NCBI GenBank assembly: GCA_016223085.1
Contig: JACRPS010000015.1
Location: forward strand, 62,001-126,000
DNA from: Chloroflexota bacterium
Lineage (GTDB): Bacteria > Chloroflexota > Anaerolineae > Aggregatilineales > Phototrophicaceae
Direction: 5' to 3'
Length of the DNA stretch: 64,000 bases
Shown here piece by piece: positions 24,971 through 34,034 of this stretch. Made by a program: the position numbers and the translations under genes. Below the pieces are notes generated by a model that did not search any database, was not told where the DNA came from, and worked only from the letters and a program-made list of their open reading frames with translations. Each line of letters starts with the position of its first letter. The stretch's first letter is position 1.

Positions 24971-25725
24971 CAGACCGAGAACGGTTGTTAAAGCGGTTGG
25001 ATGACATCGGCCAGTCGCTGGCACGGACGGAGAAAGGGCTGGCGTTGATCGGGCTGGGATCCGTTGGCGCGGAACTCGACCGGCTGGATGAATTCTCCGA
25101 TCTCGATTTTTTTGCCATCGTTCAACTGGGTTACAAGCAGGAATTTATCCATAACCTTGATTGGCTGAATACGGTCTGCCCGATTGTTTATTCATTTCAA
25201 AATACACCAGACGGCCACAAAATATTATTTGAAGATGGTATTTTTTGCGAATTTGCCGTGTTTGAACCGGAAGAACTGCGCCGCATCCCGTTCAGTGCCG
25301 GACGTTTTATCTGGCGCGACCCGGCCTTTGACGAACGCCTGGCCGTGCCACCGCATCGTACGCTGCGACGGCATCCGGTCGAGTGGCAGGTGGGCGAGGC
25401 GCTGACCAACCTGTACGTCGGCCTCAGCCGCTATCGCCGGGGCGAAAAACTGTCGGCAGCGCGGTTTATTCAGGGGTTTGCAGTTGACCGGATTGTGGAA
25501 CTATCAGCCATGATCGAGGCGGAACATCGGGCGCATCGTGACGTGTTCGCGCCGGACCGCCGCTACGAGCAGCGTTTCCCCGGCATTTCGGCACATCTGC
25601 CCGAATTTATCCAGGGGTACGAGCGCAGCATCGAATCGGCACGGGCGATTCTGGCATTCCTGGACGAACATTTTGATGTCAACCCAGCCATGAAACAGGC
25701 CATACTGGAGTTGTGCGATTTGTAG
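24967..25725 (+). CDS. Nucleotidyltransferase-domain protein (Pol beta superfamily)
   Basis: The 252 residues begin MTDRERLLKRLDDIGQSLAR, and an early motif GLGSVGAELDRLDEFSDLDF carries the Pol beta/MNT signature G-S-x(n)-S-D-L-D that holds the two metal-binding Asp residues. A later EFAVFEPEELRRIPFSAGRF and a helical C-terminal domain suggest an aminoglycoside-adenylyltransferase-like architecture. The substrate is unknown. The GTG start overlaps the SDR stop, so it is coupled to that gene. The stop codon TAG at 25723-25725 lies in the GTAGGGA end of a Family A palindrome: the repeat forms the gene end. Confidence 0.78.
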   Translation: MTDRERLLKRLDDIGQSLARTEKGLALIGLGSVGAELDRLDEFSDLDFFAIVQLGYKQEFIHNLDWLNTVCPIVYSFQNTPDGHKILFEDGIFCEFAVFEPEELRRIPFSAGRFIWRDPAFDERLAVPPHRTLRRHPVEWQVGEALTNLYVGLSRYRRGEKLSAARFIQGFAVDRIVELSAMIEAEHRAHRDVFAPDRRYEQRFPGISAHLPEFIQGYERSIESARAILAFLDEHFDVNPAMKQAILELCDL

Positions 25726-25772
25726 GGATATGGCGGTGCCATGTCCCAGACACGCAGCGCCGTGTCTCTACG
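25722..25772. repeat. Composite Family A palindrome
   Basis: GTAGGGATATGGC with GCCATGTCCC, followed by a second half CACGCAGCGCCGTGTCTCTAC. It looks like two Family A palindromes fused. It contains the stop of the preceding gene and precedes the next start by 20 bases. Confidence 0.8.
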
Positions 25773-25792
25773 GGTTTTCAGGGGGAGTCAGG

Positions 25793-26536
25793 ATGTCATT
25801 GCAATACCACGAAATTTCAGAAGCCCGGCATCGCATTCTCGACCCATTCACCGACGATAAGCTGATGCTGCTGGGCGAGGTGTGCCGGCTGCGGATGGGT
25901 ATGACTATGCTCGACCTGGCCTGTGGCAAGGGCGAAACGTTGTGTCGCTGGGCGCAGAAATGGGGCATTACCGGCGTCGGCGTGGACATCAGCAAGGTGT
26001 TTATCCCGGCGGCGCGGGCGCGGGCGCAGGAACTGGGCGTTGCCAACCGGGTGAAGTTCGTCGAGGGCGATGCCAGCCAGTATCCGCAGGAGCAGCACGA
26101 GTTTGACATCGTAAGCTGCCTGGGTGCAACCTGGATTGGCGGCGGACTGGTGGGCACGCTGGAACTGATGAAAAAGGCGGTTAAAGGGGGCGACAGCCTG
26201 ATCCTGGTGGGCGAACCATACTGGATTGAGCCACCCCCACCCGAAGCCGCTGATGCATTGGGCGTGGCGGACGAGGACTATACCTCGCTGATCGGCACGC
26301 TTGACCGGATTGAGTCGGTGGGGCTGGAACTGATCGAAATGGTGCTGGCCGACCCGGACTCGTGGGATCGTTACGAAGCGGGACAGTGGCAGACGATTTC
26401 CGACTGGCTGCGCGAAAACCCGGAACACCATCTCGCGCCGGAGATGCGCGCGGGGCTTGCTGCCAACCAGCGCGCCTATTTGCAGTACGGGCGGCGCTAT
26501 TTTGGCTGGGGCGTGTTTGTCACGCGGCCTGTGTAA
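25793..26536 (+). CDS. Class I SAM-dependent methyltransferase
   Basis: A 247-residue Rossmann methyltransferase. Motif I TMLDLACGKGETLCRWA, motif II VGVDISKVFIPAARARA, a VEGDASQY segment and VSCLGATWIGGG with LMKKAVKGGDSLILVGEPYW. This layout is that of small-molecule methyltransferases of the Methyltransf_11/25 type. The substrate is not identifiable. The ATG at 25793 has GGGGGAGTCAGG upstream; a frame extension to 25730 is encoded by the palindrome and is rejected. It ends inside another Family A palindrome shared with the convergent Mut7-C gene. Confidence 0.85.
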   Translation: MSLQYHEISEARHRILDPFTDDKLMLLGEVCRLRMGMTMLDLACGKGETLCRWAQKWGITGVGVDISKVFIPAARARAQELGVANRVKFVEGDASQYPQEQHEFDIVSCLGATWIGGGLVGTLELMKKAVKGGDSLILVGEPYWIEPPPPEAADALGVADEDYTSLIGTLDRIESVGLELIEMVLADPDSWDRYEAGQWQTISDWLRENPEHHLAPEMRAGLAANQRAYLQYGRRYFGWGVFVTRPV

Positions 26537-26542
26537 CGGTAC

Positions 26543-26567
26543 GGACATGGCGCCGCCATGTCCCTAC
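26543..26567. repeat. Family A palindrome between convergent genes
   Basis: GGACATGGC (26543-26551) and GCCATGTCC (26555-26563), then CTAC, which contains the minus-strand TAG stop of the next gene (26566-26564). Confidence 0.8.
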
Positions 26568-27310
26568 GGTTTGTCGAACAGCACCTGCTCCACCAACTGC
26601 TGCATCTTCTGGAAGTGCGGCCCTTTCCAGTAAATTCGCTGGCATGATTGGCAGCGGTGGAATTCATCGTAATACTGCGCTGTGCCGTCGGGCAGGCGGT
26701 CGAGGATGGCGGCTTTCGCCACCGGGTCGAGCAGGCCGTTACATTTCATACAGTGTTTGAAGGGCGCGGCGGCAGCCGGCAGATTAAATCGCCGCGTGAT
26801 TTCCACAAGTTGCTGTTCGCGATGGGTGGCACGCACGTAGTAGCCATAAATGACCAGGCTGCGCTTGAGCAATCCTACGTCCCGTGTCAGCAGCACGCGG
26901 TTTTCATCGTGTGAAATCCGCGCCAGTTCTTCATCGTGGTAATCGTTGCGATACAGTGTGTCGAAGCCCATCATGCGTAAATAGGCTGCGAGCCGTCCCA
27001 AATGCTGGTCGAGCACAAAGGCGGGCGCGGCGGGCAGGGGCGGGCGCAGCCGGATTTTGTCACACATATCTACCGTGTCATACTGTGAATACACGTCAAT
27101 TTGGTCATCCGGCAGTACCACATAACTAAAATCTACCGCGTTCCCATTAACGACAATTAACTCCACTTCGGCGTGGGGAACACCCAGCGACTCAATCATG
27201 TCTTTTACCGACGCGCGCCAGTCAAAAGCGTGTTCAATCGTGCCATGTTTGTGGCGGCGCGGCAGGAAAAAGTTCAGTTCGTCATGGAAATGGAAGATGG
27301 CGTGGCTCAT
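26564..27310 (-). CDS. Mut7-C RNase domain protein with N-terminal ubiquitin-like domain
   Basis: Mut7-C proteins carry a PIN-like RNase domain related to the C-terminus of C. elegans Mut-7. In bacteria they often have a ThiS/MoaD-like ubiquitin fold at the N-terminus. Residues ~1-80 match the latter (HFHDELNFFLPRRHKHGTIE, then ELIVVNGNAVDFSYVVLPDD). The PIN-like part contains FVLDQHLGRLAAYLRMMGFD and VLLTRDVGLLKRS with the expected Asp residues. Near the C-terminus, CMKCNG and CQSC form a zinc ribbon. The ATG at 27310 gives 248 residues; a longer frame starts in a repeat. No antitoxin is adjacent. Confidence 0.85.
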   Translation of the reverse strand: MSHAIFHFHDELNFFLPRRHKHGTIEHAFDWRASVKDMIESLGVPHAEVELIVVNGNAVDFSYVVLPDDQIDVYSQYDTVDMCDKIRLRPPLPAAPAFVLDQHLGRLAAYLRMMGFDTLYRNDYHDEELARISHDENRVLLTRDVGLLKRSLVIYGYYVRATHREQQLVEITRRFNLPAAAAPFKHCMKCNGLLDPVAKAAILDRLPDGTAQYYDEFHRCQSCQRIYWKGPHFQKMQQLVEQVLFDKP

Positions 27311-27328
27311 GGTAGAAGCATACAAGTG

Positions 27329-27402
27329 AACCGCCAAGAACGCCAAGCGCGCCAAGAAAAGATAGAGATTAATATCTTGGCGTTCTTGGCGATATGGCGG
27401 TT
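27329..27402. repeat. Family B inverted repeat
   Basis: Starts AACCGCCAAGAACGCCAAG and ends CTTGGCGATATGGCGGTT. It separates the Mut7-C gene from prmA. Confidence 0.85.
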
Positions 27403-27406
27403 CATC

Positions 27407-28321
27407 TTAGTTATATGGCCGCCGCGCTTCGATCAGCACCCAGTCGCCCTGCTGGCGGCGGGCGATCGGTTCAAGGCCGGTCTTGCGGAGCGCGGCTTCC
27501 ACGTCGTCGGCCTGATCGTCAATAATGCCGCTGAACAGCGCCCACCCGCCGGGGCGTACCACGTCGCCTAAATGCTGGTCGCACATGGCGATGATAATTT
27601 TGGCGAGGATGTTGACGACGATCCCATCAAAGCGCCGCGCCGAGGTAACGAGGCTGTCTAGGCTGCCCTGCTGCACGGTGATGGTGTCCGCCACGCCATT
27701 TTGCGTGACGTTTTCCTGGCCGATGGTGACGGCAACCGGGTCAATGTCCAGCGCCAGCACGAAAGCCGCGCCCAGTTTAGCGGCGGCAATCGCCAGGATG
27801 CCCGACCCGCTGCCTAAATCCAGCACCTTCAGGCCGGGCTGCATCCGGTCTTCCAGCGCCTCCAGGCATAATTGGGTCGTCGGATGCGTTCCCGTGCCAA
27901 AGGCCATGCCGGGGTCGAGCGCGATTTCCACATCACCCGGCGTCAGGTCGGCCTGCGCCCACAGCGGGCGAATCAGCAGCCGCCGTCCAATGCGTACCGG
28001 GTGATAGTGCGCCTTCCAGGCTTCCGCCCAGTCTTCGTCCCTGACGGTGCGGTAAACCGGCTGCGGCATGGGGTACATCATGTTCAGGTAGCCGAGGCCC
28101 TGTTCCAGTTCCAGCCGTGACTGCTCGGCGCGGTCATCCGCCGGGAAGTAGGCGCGCACGGTGAGTCGCTGCGCGGGCTGCGCCTCGCCGTCGTCCCACA
28201 GGTCAGGCGGGATGCCTTCCTGTTCGACGGAAACGCCCTGGTGGCCGTATCGCTGCAACAGGTCGGCCACCGCTTCGGCGGCCTCGCCATCTACGCTGAG
28301 GGAAACTTCAATCCAGTCCAT
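27407..28321 (-). CDS. prmA: Ribosomal protein L11 methyltransferase
   Basis: PrmA trimethylates amino groups of ribosomal protein L11. The 304 residues have the N-terminal L11-recognition domain (about 1-90, VSLSVDGEAAEAVADLLQRY) and a methyltransferase core: motif I LDLGSGSGILAIAAAKLG, ALDIDPVAVTIGQENV, and DGIVVNILAKIII in the position of the catalytic N-x-L/P-Y loop. The IALDPGMAFGTGTHPTTQLC segment is the PrmA signature and makes the assignment firm. The ATG is preceded only by a heptad repeat (no Shine-Dalgarno). It closes the heat-shock strand after dnaJ. Confidence 0.95.
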   Translation of the reverse strand: MDWIEVSLSVDGEAAEAVADLLQRYGHQGVSVEQEGIPPDLWDDGEAQPAQRLTVRAYFPADDRAEQSRLELEQGLGYLNMMYPMPQPVYRTVRDEDWAEAWKAHYHPVRIGRRLLIRPLWAQADLTPGDVEIALDPGMAFGTGTHPTTQLCLEALEDRMQPGLKVLDLGSGSGILAIAAAKLGAAFVLALDIDPVAVTIGQENVTQNGVADTITVQQGSLDSLVTSARRFDGIVVNILAKIIIAMCDQHLGDVVRPGGWALFSGIIDDQADDVEAALRKTGLEPIARRQQGDWVLIEARRPYN

Positions 28322-28328
28322 GAGGAAT

Positions 28329-28394
28329 AGTGCTGAGTACTGAGTGCTGAGTGCTGAGCTAAAACTCAGTCCTCAGTCCTCATCCCTCAGTCCT
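28329..28394. repeat. Heptad repeats between dnaJ and prmA
   Basis: AGTGCTG, AGTACTG, AGTGCTG, AGTGCTG at 28329-28356, a short spacer, then CAGTCCT, CAGTCCT, CATCCCT, CAGTCCT at 28367-28394. It forms the prmA leader and touches the dnaJ stop codon at 28394-28396. Confidence 0.88.
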
Positions 28395-29542
28395 TATGAG
28401 TTTTCGCCGGCGAAGAAGTCCATCACGCGGTCAAAGAAGCCGCGCCCATTCTGCTGCGGCTGGATGTCGCGCCCGAAGGTCTTGCCCAGCTTTTCAAACA
28501 GCTCGCGCTGCTCGGCGGTCAGAGTGGTAGGCACGGCTACCTGGATGTAGACCAACTGGTCGCCCCGGCCCGACGTTGTGCCATCGCTGCGCAGGCGCGG
28601 CACACCCTTGCCACGCAGCCGGAAAACCTTGCCGGTCTGCGTCCCGGCAGGGATGGTCAGTTCTACGTCGCCATCCACCGTCGGCACGACGACTTTATCC
28701 CCCAGCGCCGCCTGTGCCACATTGATGTTGATGTCCAGGATGATGTCGTTATCCTTGCGCTTGAAGAACTCGTGTTCCTTCACCTGGATGACGACGTACA
28801 GGTTGCCGTTCGGCCCACCCAGTTCCCCGGCATCGCCTTCGCCGCGAATCTGGATTTGCAGCCCTTCGCGCACGCCGGGCGGAATCTGCACGTTGAGGAC
28901 GGCATGGCGGCGCAGCAGGCCGCTGCCGGTGCAGGTATGGCAGGGCGTGGGGTTGACCTCGCCGCGCCCGCCGCAGCGCGGGCACACGCTGGTTCGCACC
29001 ATCGCGCCCAGGAAGGTTTGCTGCACCTGGCGAATTTCACCCGTACCTTTACAATCCGGGCAGCGCATCGGGGACGTGCCCGGCTCTGCGCCGCTGCCCT
29101 GGCACGTTTCGCACGTCTCCAGCCGGTCGAACTCGACCTCGTGTTCCGTGCCGAAGATCGCCTCTTCAAACGAGATAGTCACGCTCACGCGGCGGTCTTC
29201 GCCCTGACGCGGACCGCGCCGGCGTGTTCCTGAGCGGCCAGCGCCAAAGCCGCTGAAGAACTCCTCGAAGATTTCCTCAAATGGGCTATAACCCATCCCG
29301 CCGACACCGCCAAAACCGTTGCCCGCCACACCCGCTTCACCAAAGCGGTCATACCGGGCGCGTTTGTCGTCGTCCGACAGCACTTCGTAAGCCTCGTTGA
29401 TCTCTTTGAAACGGGCTTCGGCGTCGGCGTGTTTGCTCACGTCAGGATGGTATTCACGGGCAAGTTTGCGGAACGCCCGTTTTACGTCGTCTTTGCTGGC
29501 GTCACGGGGGACGCCCAGAATATCATAATAGTCTCGCGCCAT
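28394..29542 (-). CDS. dnaJ: Chaperone protein DnaJ (Hsp40)
   Basis: DnaJ delivers substrates to DnaK and stimulates its ATPase. The 382 residues contain the J domain ([20 protein letters not shown] and [10 protein letters not shown] with the HPD motif), a short Gly/Phe region, and four CxxCxGxG zinc motifs: [24 protein letters not shown] and CHTCTGSG. The C-terminal substrate domains and [13 protein letters not shown] end follow. The ATG at 29542 follows a run with GGGG on the minus strand (GGCCAGGGGATT). It lies in the hrcA-grpE-dnaK-dnaJ-prmA block, separated from dnaK by a Family B repeat. Confidence 0.97.
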   Translation of the reverse strand: MARDYYDILGVPRDASKDDVKRAFRKLAREYHPDVSKHADAEARFKEINEAYEVLSDDDKRARYDRFGEAGVAGNGFGGVGGMGYSPFEEIFEEFFSGFGAGRSGTRRRGPRQGEDRRVSVTISFEEAIFGTEHEVEFDRLETCETCQGSGAEPGTSPMRCPDCKGTGEIRQVQQTFLGAMVRTSVCPRCGGRGEVNPTPCHTCTGSGLLRRHAVLNVQIPPGVREGLQIQIRGEGDAGELGGPNGNLYVVIQVKEHEFFKRKDNDIILDININVAQAALGDKVVVPTVDGDVELTIPAGTQTGKVFRLRGKGVPRLRSDGTTSGRGDQLVYIQVAVPTTLTAEQRELFEKLGKTFGRDIQPQQNGRGFFDRVMDFFAGENS

Positions 29543-29691
29543 AAACAGGTGCTAATCCCCTGGCCTCACATATCCCCATTAGTATACAGCGTTTGTGCCG
29601 CCGTTGATATGCGCAAGTTTTCGGACATGCCAAGAGCAAAACGGGCAGAGAAACGGCGTCTCCCTACCCGGTCTTTAGTCTGATGGAATTG

Positions 29692-29761
29692 AACCGCCAA
29701 GACGCAAGGAACACCAAGAAATTCGTGAATAAAATCCTGGCGAACCGGCGTCTTGGTGGTT
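29692..29761. repeat. Family B inverted repeat between dnaK and dnaJ
   Basis: Starts AACCGCCAAGACGCAAGGAA and ends GGCGTCTTGGTGGTT. It fills most of the dnaK-dnaJ gap; the rest (29543-29690) contains a possible minus-strand TATACT and nothing else recognised. Confidence 0.85.
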
Positions 29762-29766
29762 AATCT

Positions 29767-31671
29767 CTACGCCTCGGTGAAGTCGGCGTCTACCACGTCT
29801 TCTTCCGGCCCCTTACGCTGCTCCTGACCATCCGGGCCGGCGCTGCCATCCGTGCCGGGGGTACCGGCCTGCTGGTACATGCTGCCGCCCAGCATCTGCA
29901 CCTGCTGATTCAGCGCGTCGGTGGCAGATCGCATCTGGTTAATATCGCCTGATTCAACCGCCTTGCGGGCGGCGTCAATCTTCTCCTGCGTCTGGCGCTT
30001 GGCGTCGTCCGGCAGCCGATCGGCAAAGTCGCGCAGCACCTTTTCGGCAGCGAAGATGGCGCTGTCGGCGTTGTTTTTCACCTCGGCGGCTTCCTTGCGT
30101 TTGGAGTCTTCCGAGGCGAATTTCTCGGCTTCCTTCACCATGCGCTCGATTTCGCTTTCGCTCAAACCGCTGCTGGCGGTGATGGTGATCTTCTGCTGGC
30201 GTCCGGTCGCCTTGTCCTGAGCGCTGACGTTCAGGATGCCGTTGGCGTCAATATCGAACGTCACCTCGATCTGCGGCACGCCGCGCGGCGCGGGCGGAAT
30301 CCCGTCCAGAATGAAGCGGCCAAGTGACTTGTTATCCGCCGCCATCGGACGTTCGCCCTGCACGACATGGATTTCCACCTGGGTCTGGCCGTCAGTCGCG
30401 GTGGAATAGACCTGGCTCTTTTTGGTGGGAATGGTGGTGTTACGCGGGATCATCGGCGTCGCTACGCCGCCCAGCGTTTCCACGCTCAGGGTCAGCGGCG
30501 TCACGTCCAGCAGCAGGATGTCCTTGACCTCGCCACCCAGCACGCCAGCCTGAATCGCCGCGCCCAGCGCCACAACTTCGTCCGGATTCACACCCTTGTA
30601 TGGCTCTTTGCCGAAGAAGTTGCGCACCGCGTCCACGACCGCCGGCATACGGGTCATCCCGCCGACCAGGATGATCGAGTTCACGTCACTCTTGCTGATA
30701 CCCGCGTCCTTGATCGCCTGTTCGCACGGGCCGATGGAGCGCTTAATCAGGTGGTCAATCATGCTTTCCAGCTTGGCGCGGGTCAGCGTCATGTTCAGGT
30801 GTTTCGGCCCGCTGGCGTCCGCCGTGATAAACGGCAGGTTGATTTCGGTTGAAAGGGTGGTCGAAAGTTCGATTTTGGCTTTCTCAGCCGCTTCCTTCAA
30901 CCGCTGGAGCGCCTGCCGGTCGCCGCGCAGGTCAATACCGTTGTCTTTCTTAAACTCACTGGCGATCCAGTCAATAATCACCTCGTCGAAGTTGTCGCCG
31001 CCGAGGTAGGTGTCGCCGTTGGTGCTGCGGACTTCAAACACGCCGTCGCCCACTTCGAGGATCGAAATATCGAACGTGCCACCGCCGAGGTCATAGACGG
31101 CGATGACTTCGTTTTTCTTCTCGCCCAGGCCGTAAGCAAGACTGGAAGCCGTTGGCTCGTTGATGATGCGCATAACTTCCAAACCGGCAATCCGCCCGGC
31201 GTCCTTGGTGGCGTTGCGCTGCGCGTCGTTGAAGTACGCTGGTACGGTAATCACGGCGCGGTCAACCGTTTCACCCAGATAGGCTTCCGCATCGGCCTTG
31301 ATCTTTTGCAGAATCATGGCGGAGATTTCCGGCGGGCTGTATTCCTTGCCGCCCATGTGCACACGAATGTCGCCATTAGGCGCGGCGCTTACCTTGTAGG
31401 GAATTCGCTTCATGGTTTCCTGCACCTGCGGGTCGCTGAATTTGCGCCCCATGAAGCGTTTCACTGAGAAAATGGTGTTTTCCGGGTTGATAACGGCCTG
31501 ATTGCGGGCGACCTTGCCCACCAGCCGTTCGCCGGTCTTGGGGTTAATGGCAACGACAGAAGGGACGAGGTTGCCGCCTTCCGCCGAGGGAATAACGACC
31601 GGCTGCCCGCCTTCCATCACGGCACAGACCGAGTTGGTCGTGCCCAGATCAATACCGATGATTCTGCCCAT
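29767..31671 (-). CDS. dnaK: Chaperone protein DnaK (Hsp70)
   Basis: Hsp70 with the normal bacterial length of 634 residues. The actin-like ATPase has [17 protein letters not shown] at the start, [40 protein letters not shown] and [20 protein letters not shown]. The interdomain [17 protein letters not shown] linker is intact. The substrate-binding part has [20 protein letters not shown]. It ends with a Gly/Gln-rich tail and the acidic [11 protein letters not shown] motif that replaces the EEVD of eukaryotes. The ATG follows GGAGAATAACAAGTTC. It belongs to the CIRCE-controlled operon with grpE upstream. Confidence 0.98.
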   Translation of the reverse strand: MGRIIGIDLGTTNSVCAVMEGGQPVVIPSAEGGNLVPSVVAINPKTGERLVGKVARNQAVINPENTIFSVKRFMGRKFSDPQVQETMKRIPYKVSAAPNGDIRVHMGGKEYSPPEISAMILQKIKADAEAYLGETVDRAVITVPAYFNDAQRNATKDAGRIAGLEVMRIINEPTASSLAYGLGEKKNEVIAVYDLGGGTFDISILEVGDGVFEVRSTNGDTYLGGDNFDEVIIDWIASEFKKDNGIDLRGDRQALQRLKEAAEKAKIELSTTLSTEINLPFITADASGPKHLNMTLTRAKLESMIDHLIKRSIGPCEQAIKDAGISKSDVNSIILVGGMTRMPAVVDAVRNFFGKEPYKGVNPDEVVALGAAIQAGVLGGEVKDILLLDVTPLTLSVETLGGVATPMIPRNTTIPTKKSQVYSTATDGQTQVEIHVVQGERPMAADNKSLGRFILDGIPPAPRGVPQIEVTFDIDANGILNVSAQDKATGRQQKITITASSGLSESEIERMVKEAEKFASEDSKRKEAAEVKNNADSAIFAAEKVLRDFADRLPDDAKRQTQEKIDAARKAVESGDINQMRSATDALNQQVQMLGGSMYQQAGTPGTDGSAGPDGQEQRKGPEEDVVDADFTEA

Positions 31672-31737
31672 GAACTTGTTATTCTCCTATCCTTGCAGGT
31701 GTGTCTCGTCCCCGGCAAACGATGAATAATGAGATGA

Positions 31738-32283
31738 TTACCTGGCGACCCGTACCATTGCCGGTCGCAATACCCGGTCGCCGTAAGCATAACCTTTTTG
31801 CAGCGTGGCGATCACCTGACCGCTGTTACCATCGGCGCTGTCTTCGACGCTGACGGCCTCGTGCCGGGTGGGGTCAAACGGCTGTCCCACCGGGTCAATC
31901 GCTTCCACGCCCGCTTCCTCCAGGATTTTCTGGAATTTGCGGTGAATCAGCATCACGCCGTTCAGCCAGGCCTGGTCGGCCAGTTCTGCCGGCGCGGTTG
32001 CCATCGCGCGTTCAAAGTCGTCAATGATCGGCAGAAATTTCTTTAACACGTCAAGCGCAGCGTTCTGGTAGCTGTCCTTAAGCTGGTTATCCACCCGTTT
32101 GCGGTAGTTGGTGAATTCGGCGCGTTCCCGCTGCCAGCCTTCCAGGTATTCCTGCGCCTGCTGTCTGGCTTTGGTGAGTTCCTCATTCTGGGCTGAATCC
32201 CGGACCGTTTCAGCCGCAGCCGACGGCGTTTCTGCCTGGTTGTCCTTTTCGTTGATGTTCGTTGTTGTCTCCTCTTGACTCAC
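31738..32283 (-). CDS. grpE: GrpE nucleotide exchange factor
   Basis: GrpE releases ADP from DnaK. The 181 residues show the long N-terminal coiled coil (about 25-85, with QAQEYLEGWQRERAEFTNYR and KRVDNQLKDSYQNAALDVLK) and the C-terminal beta domain ending EKGYAYGDRVLRPAMV-like (here LQKGYAYGDRVLRPAMVRVA). GVEAIDPVGQPFDPTRHEAV is the second family signature. The CIRCE element lies about 85 bases upstream, between hrcA and grpE. It is translated ahead of dnaK, with 66 bases between them. Confidence 0.95.
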   Translation of the reverse strand: MSQEETTTNINEKDNQAETPSAAAETVRDSAQNEELTKARQQAQEYLEGWQRERAEFTNYRKRVDNQLKDSYQNAALDVLKKFLPIIDDFERAMATAPAELADQAWLNGVMLIHRKFQKILEEAGVEAIDPVGQPFDPTRHEAVSVEDSADGNSGQVIATLQKGYAYGDRVLRPAMVRVAR

Positions 32284-32367
32284 TGAGTATCCTCCCCTTA
32301 ACAGGCAACATAAAATGACCCGGCCAGCAGGTCTGCTTCAGTGTACCGAAAACGCATAAGAATAACG

Positions 32368-32394
32368 TTAGCAATTTGTGCGCTGGAGTGCTAA
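32368..32394 (-). promoter_or_regulatory. CIRCE element (HrcA operator) upstream of grpE-dnaK-dnaJ
   Basis: TTAGCAATT (32368-32376), 9 bases, GAGTGCTAA (32386-32394). The consensus is TTAGCACTC-N9-GAGTGCTAA: the right arm is exact and the left arm differs at two positions. It sits 85 bases before grpE and downstream of hrcA, so HrcA should repress grpE-dnaK-dnaJ directly, while hrcA has a separate start. Confidence 0.9.
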
Positions 32395-32439
32395 CGAAGT
32401 TGACTGCAAGCTGAGAATTGCTTTATCTTTGGCGGCTGC

Positions 32440-33579
32440 CTATGATCGTTTTTCCTCGTCTGTATCCGGGGTTCTCACTTTTCCCTGCGGTAGCCGGATG
32501 GTATCGCCATCGGCGGGGTGGTCGGCAAGATCGCCGCTTTCATACAAGGATACCAGCATGTCGGTCATGAGGTGCGACACGTAGCGCACGGCGCTGATGG
32601 CGCGGCCATAATCCAGCCGCGTTGGCCCCAACACGCCCACTGCGCCACTCATCTGGCCGGGAATACCGTAGCGGCTGAACACCATGCTCAGGTGGCGCAT
32701 TTCTTCCCAGCGGCCTTCGCCGGCAATGACCACCTGCACGTGGTTAACCAGCGGCGTCAGGATTTCGTTCAAAATGGTATTGAGGAAGGCACGTTCCTCA
32801 AACACGCGCACGGCCTGCTGCGCGCCCTCACTGTTGTCAAACGTGCTGATAACTTCGCTCAGGCCATCGCGGTAAACCAATTGCATGTGGTTGGCGTCGG
32901 ATTTTTCGATGAGATCGGCAGCCAGGTCAATGATTTCCCGTTCCAGCACTGGCATCGAAACGGCTTTAAGCCGCACGTCGTTGGCAGTGAGGCCCTGGCA
33001 CAACGTGTTGATCTGGTTGGCAACCTCGCTGAGACGGCTTTGCCCTACGGCTTCGGCCAGCGTCAGCATCTGCTGATGTACCGCGCCGCCGTGCAGCACC
33101 AGTACCATCAGCACCAGCCGCCCCTGAATCGAAATCAGTTCCAGATGCTTGAAGCGGTTGGTTTCCGCCATCGGCGCGGTAACGAGGGCCGCCGTCCGCG
33201 CCGTGCGCGCCAGCGTGGTGGCGGTCGCGCGCATCCATTGCTCAGTGGCCGGCGCCGCGCCCTGGAAGCGCTCGGAGATGCGCGCCTGTTCACTGGGCGA
33301 GAGTTCGCCGTTGTCCAGCAGGCGCTTGACGAAATAGCGATAGCCGCTTTCGGTAGGAATGCGTCCCGCGGAAGTGTGCGGCGCGACAACATAGCCCAGG
33401 TCTTCCAGTACGGCCATTTCGTTGCGGATGGTGGCCGAACTGACATTCAGACCGCAGTTCTCCGCCAGATATTTTGAGCTGACCGGCTCCGGCGACTGGG
33501 TATAGGTGCGGACGATCAGCGATAGAATCTCCTCCTGCCGCCGCGTAAGTTCAGGTAGCTGCGTATCGTCTAGAGTCAT
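32440..33579 (-). CDS. hrcA: Heat-inducible transcription repressor HrcA
   Basis: HrcA is the CIRCE-binding repressor whose activity depends on GroEL. The 379 residues begin with a winged helix (about 8-85): LTRRQEEILSLIVRTYTQSP, EPVSSKYLAENCGLNVSSAT and ATIRNEMAVLEDLGYVVAPH, then TSAGRIPTESGYRYFV, the family signature. The C-terminal domain (about 110-370) has the GAF-like IGP region with GVLGPTRLDYGRAISAVRYV. I see no CIRCE upstream of hrcA itself. A thioredoxin gene is transcribed divergently from the intergenic region at 33580-33699. Confidence 0.96.
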   Translation of the reverse strand: MTLDDTQLPELTRRQEEILSLIVRTYTQSPEPVSSKYLAENCGLNVSSATIRNEMAVLEDLGYVVAPHTSAGRIPTESGYRYFVKRLLDNGELSPSEQARISERFQGAAPATEQWMRATATTLARTARTAALVTAPMAETNRFKHLELISIQGRLVLMVLVLHGGAVHQQMLTLAEAVGQSRLSEVANQINTLCQGLTANDVRLKAVSMPVLEREIIDLAADLIEKSDANHMQLVYRDGLSEVISTFDNSEGAQQAVRVFEERAFLNTILNEILTPLVNHVQVVIAGEGRWEEMRHLSMVFSRYGIPGQMSGAVGVLGPTRLDYGRAISAVRYVSHLMTDMLVSLYESGDLADHPADGDTIRLPQGKVRTPDTDEEKRS

Positions 33580-33652
33580 AGCCTTACAACACTGTCTCCG
33601 TTCTTACATTTATTTTAGCAAAAATAACGTCCATTTTGTAGCCGGGACTGGT

Positions 33653-33658
33653 TATAAT
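33653..33658 (+). promoter_or_regulatory. Possible -10 box of the thioredoxin gene
   Basis: TATAAT in the context TGGTTATAAT, 41 bases before the start; no good -35 is seen. Confidence 0.45.
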
Positions 33659-33699
33659 AGGCGGCACGACCGCAGGAAACACACAGGAGAGCTGATAGA

Positions 33700-34029
33700 A
33701 TGGGTTCGATGACATTTGAAGTGACCGAAGCCACGTTTGATACGGACGTGCTGCAATCGCCGCAGCCGGTGCTGATTGATTTCTGGGCGGAATGGTGCGG
33801 GCCGTGCAAGATGATCGCCCCGATTGTTGACCAGATCGCGGAGGAATATGCCGGCCAGCTTCGCGTTGGCAAGCTCGACGCCGACGCCAACCAGGACATC
33901 CTGATGCGCTACGGCGTGATGGGCATCCCGACGCTGCTGCTATTTAAGGGCGGCGAACTGGTGGAGCGCATCACCGGCTACCAGCCGAAGGACAAGATTA
34001 CGAACAAGCTGCTGCCGCATCTGGGGTAG
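33700..34029 (+). CDS. trxA: Thioredoxin
   Basis: A small cytosolic disulfide reductase of 109 residues. The active site [15 protein letters not shown] (Cys33 and Cys36) is intact and the cis-Pro loop [12 protein letters not shown] is present near residue 76. The C-terminus [16 protein letters not shown] ends normally. CACAGGAGAGCTG precedes the ATG. It is monocistronic: a 10-bp terminator hairpin at 34088-34115 follows, framed by heptad repeats. Confidence 0.96.
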   Translation: MGSMTFEVTEATFDTDVLQSPQPVLIDFWAEWCGPCKMIAPIVDQIAEEYAGQLRVGKLDADANQDILMRYGVMGIPTLLLFKGGELVERITGYQPKDKITNKLLPHLG

Positions 34030-34034
34030 TGGAT

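Noticed and set aside
32518-33477. 319-codon plus-strand frame opposite hrcA
   Set aside because: Shadow of hrcA; no recognisable protein.
33580-33699. Second CIRCE upstream of hrcA (TTAGCAAAAATAACG)
   Set aside because: Only a partial left arm; no GAGTGCTAA arm at the right distance.
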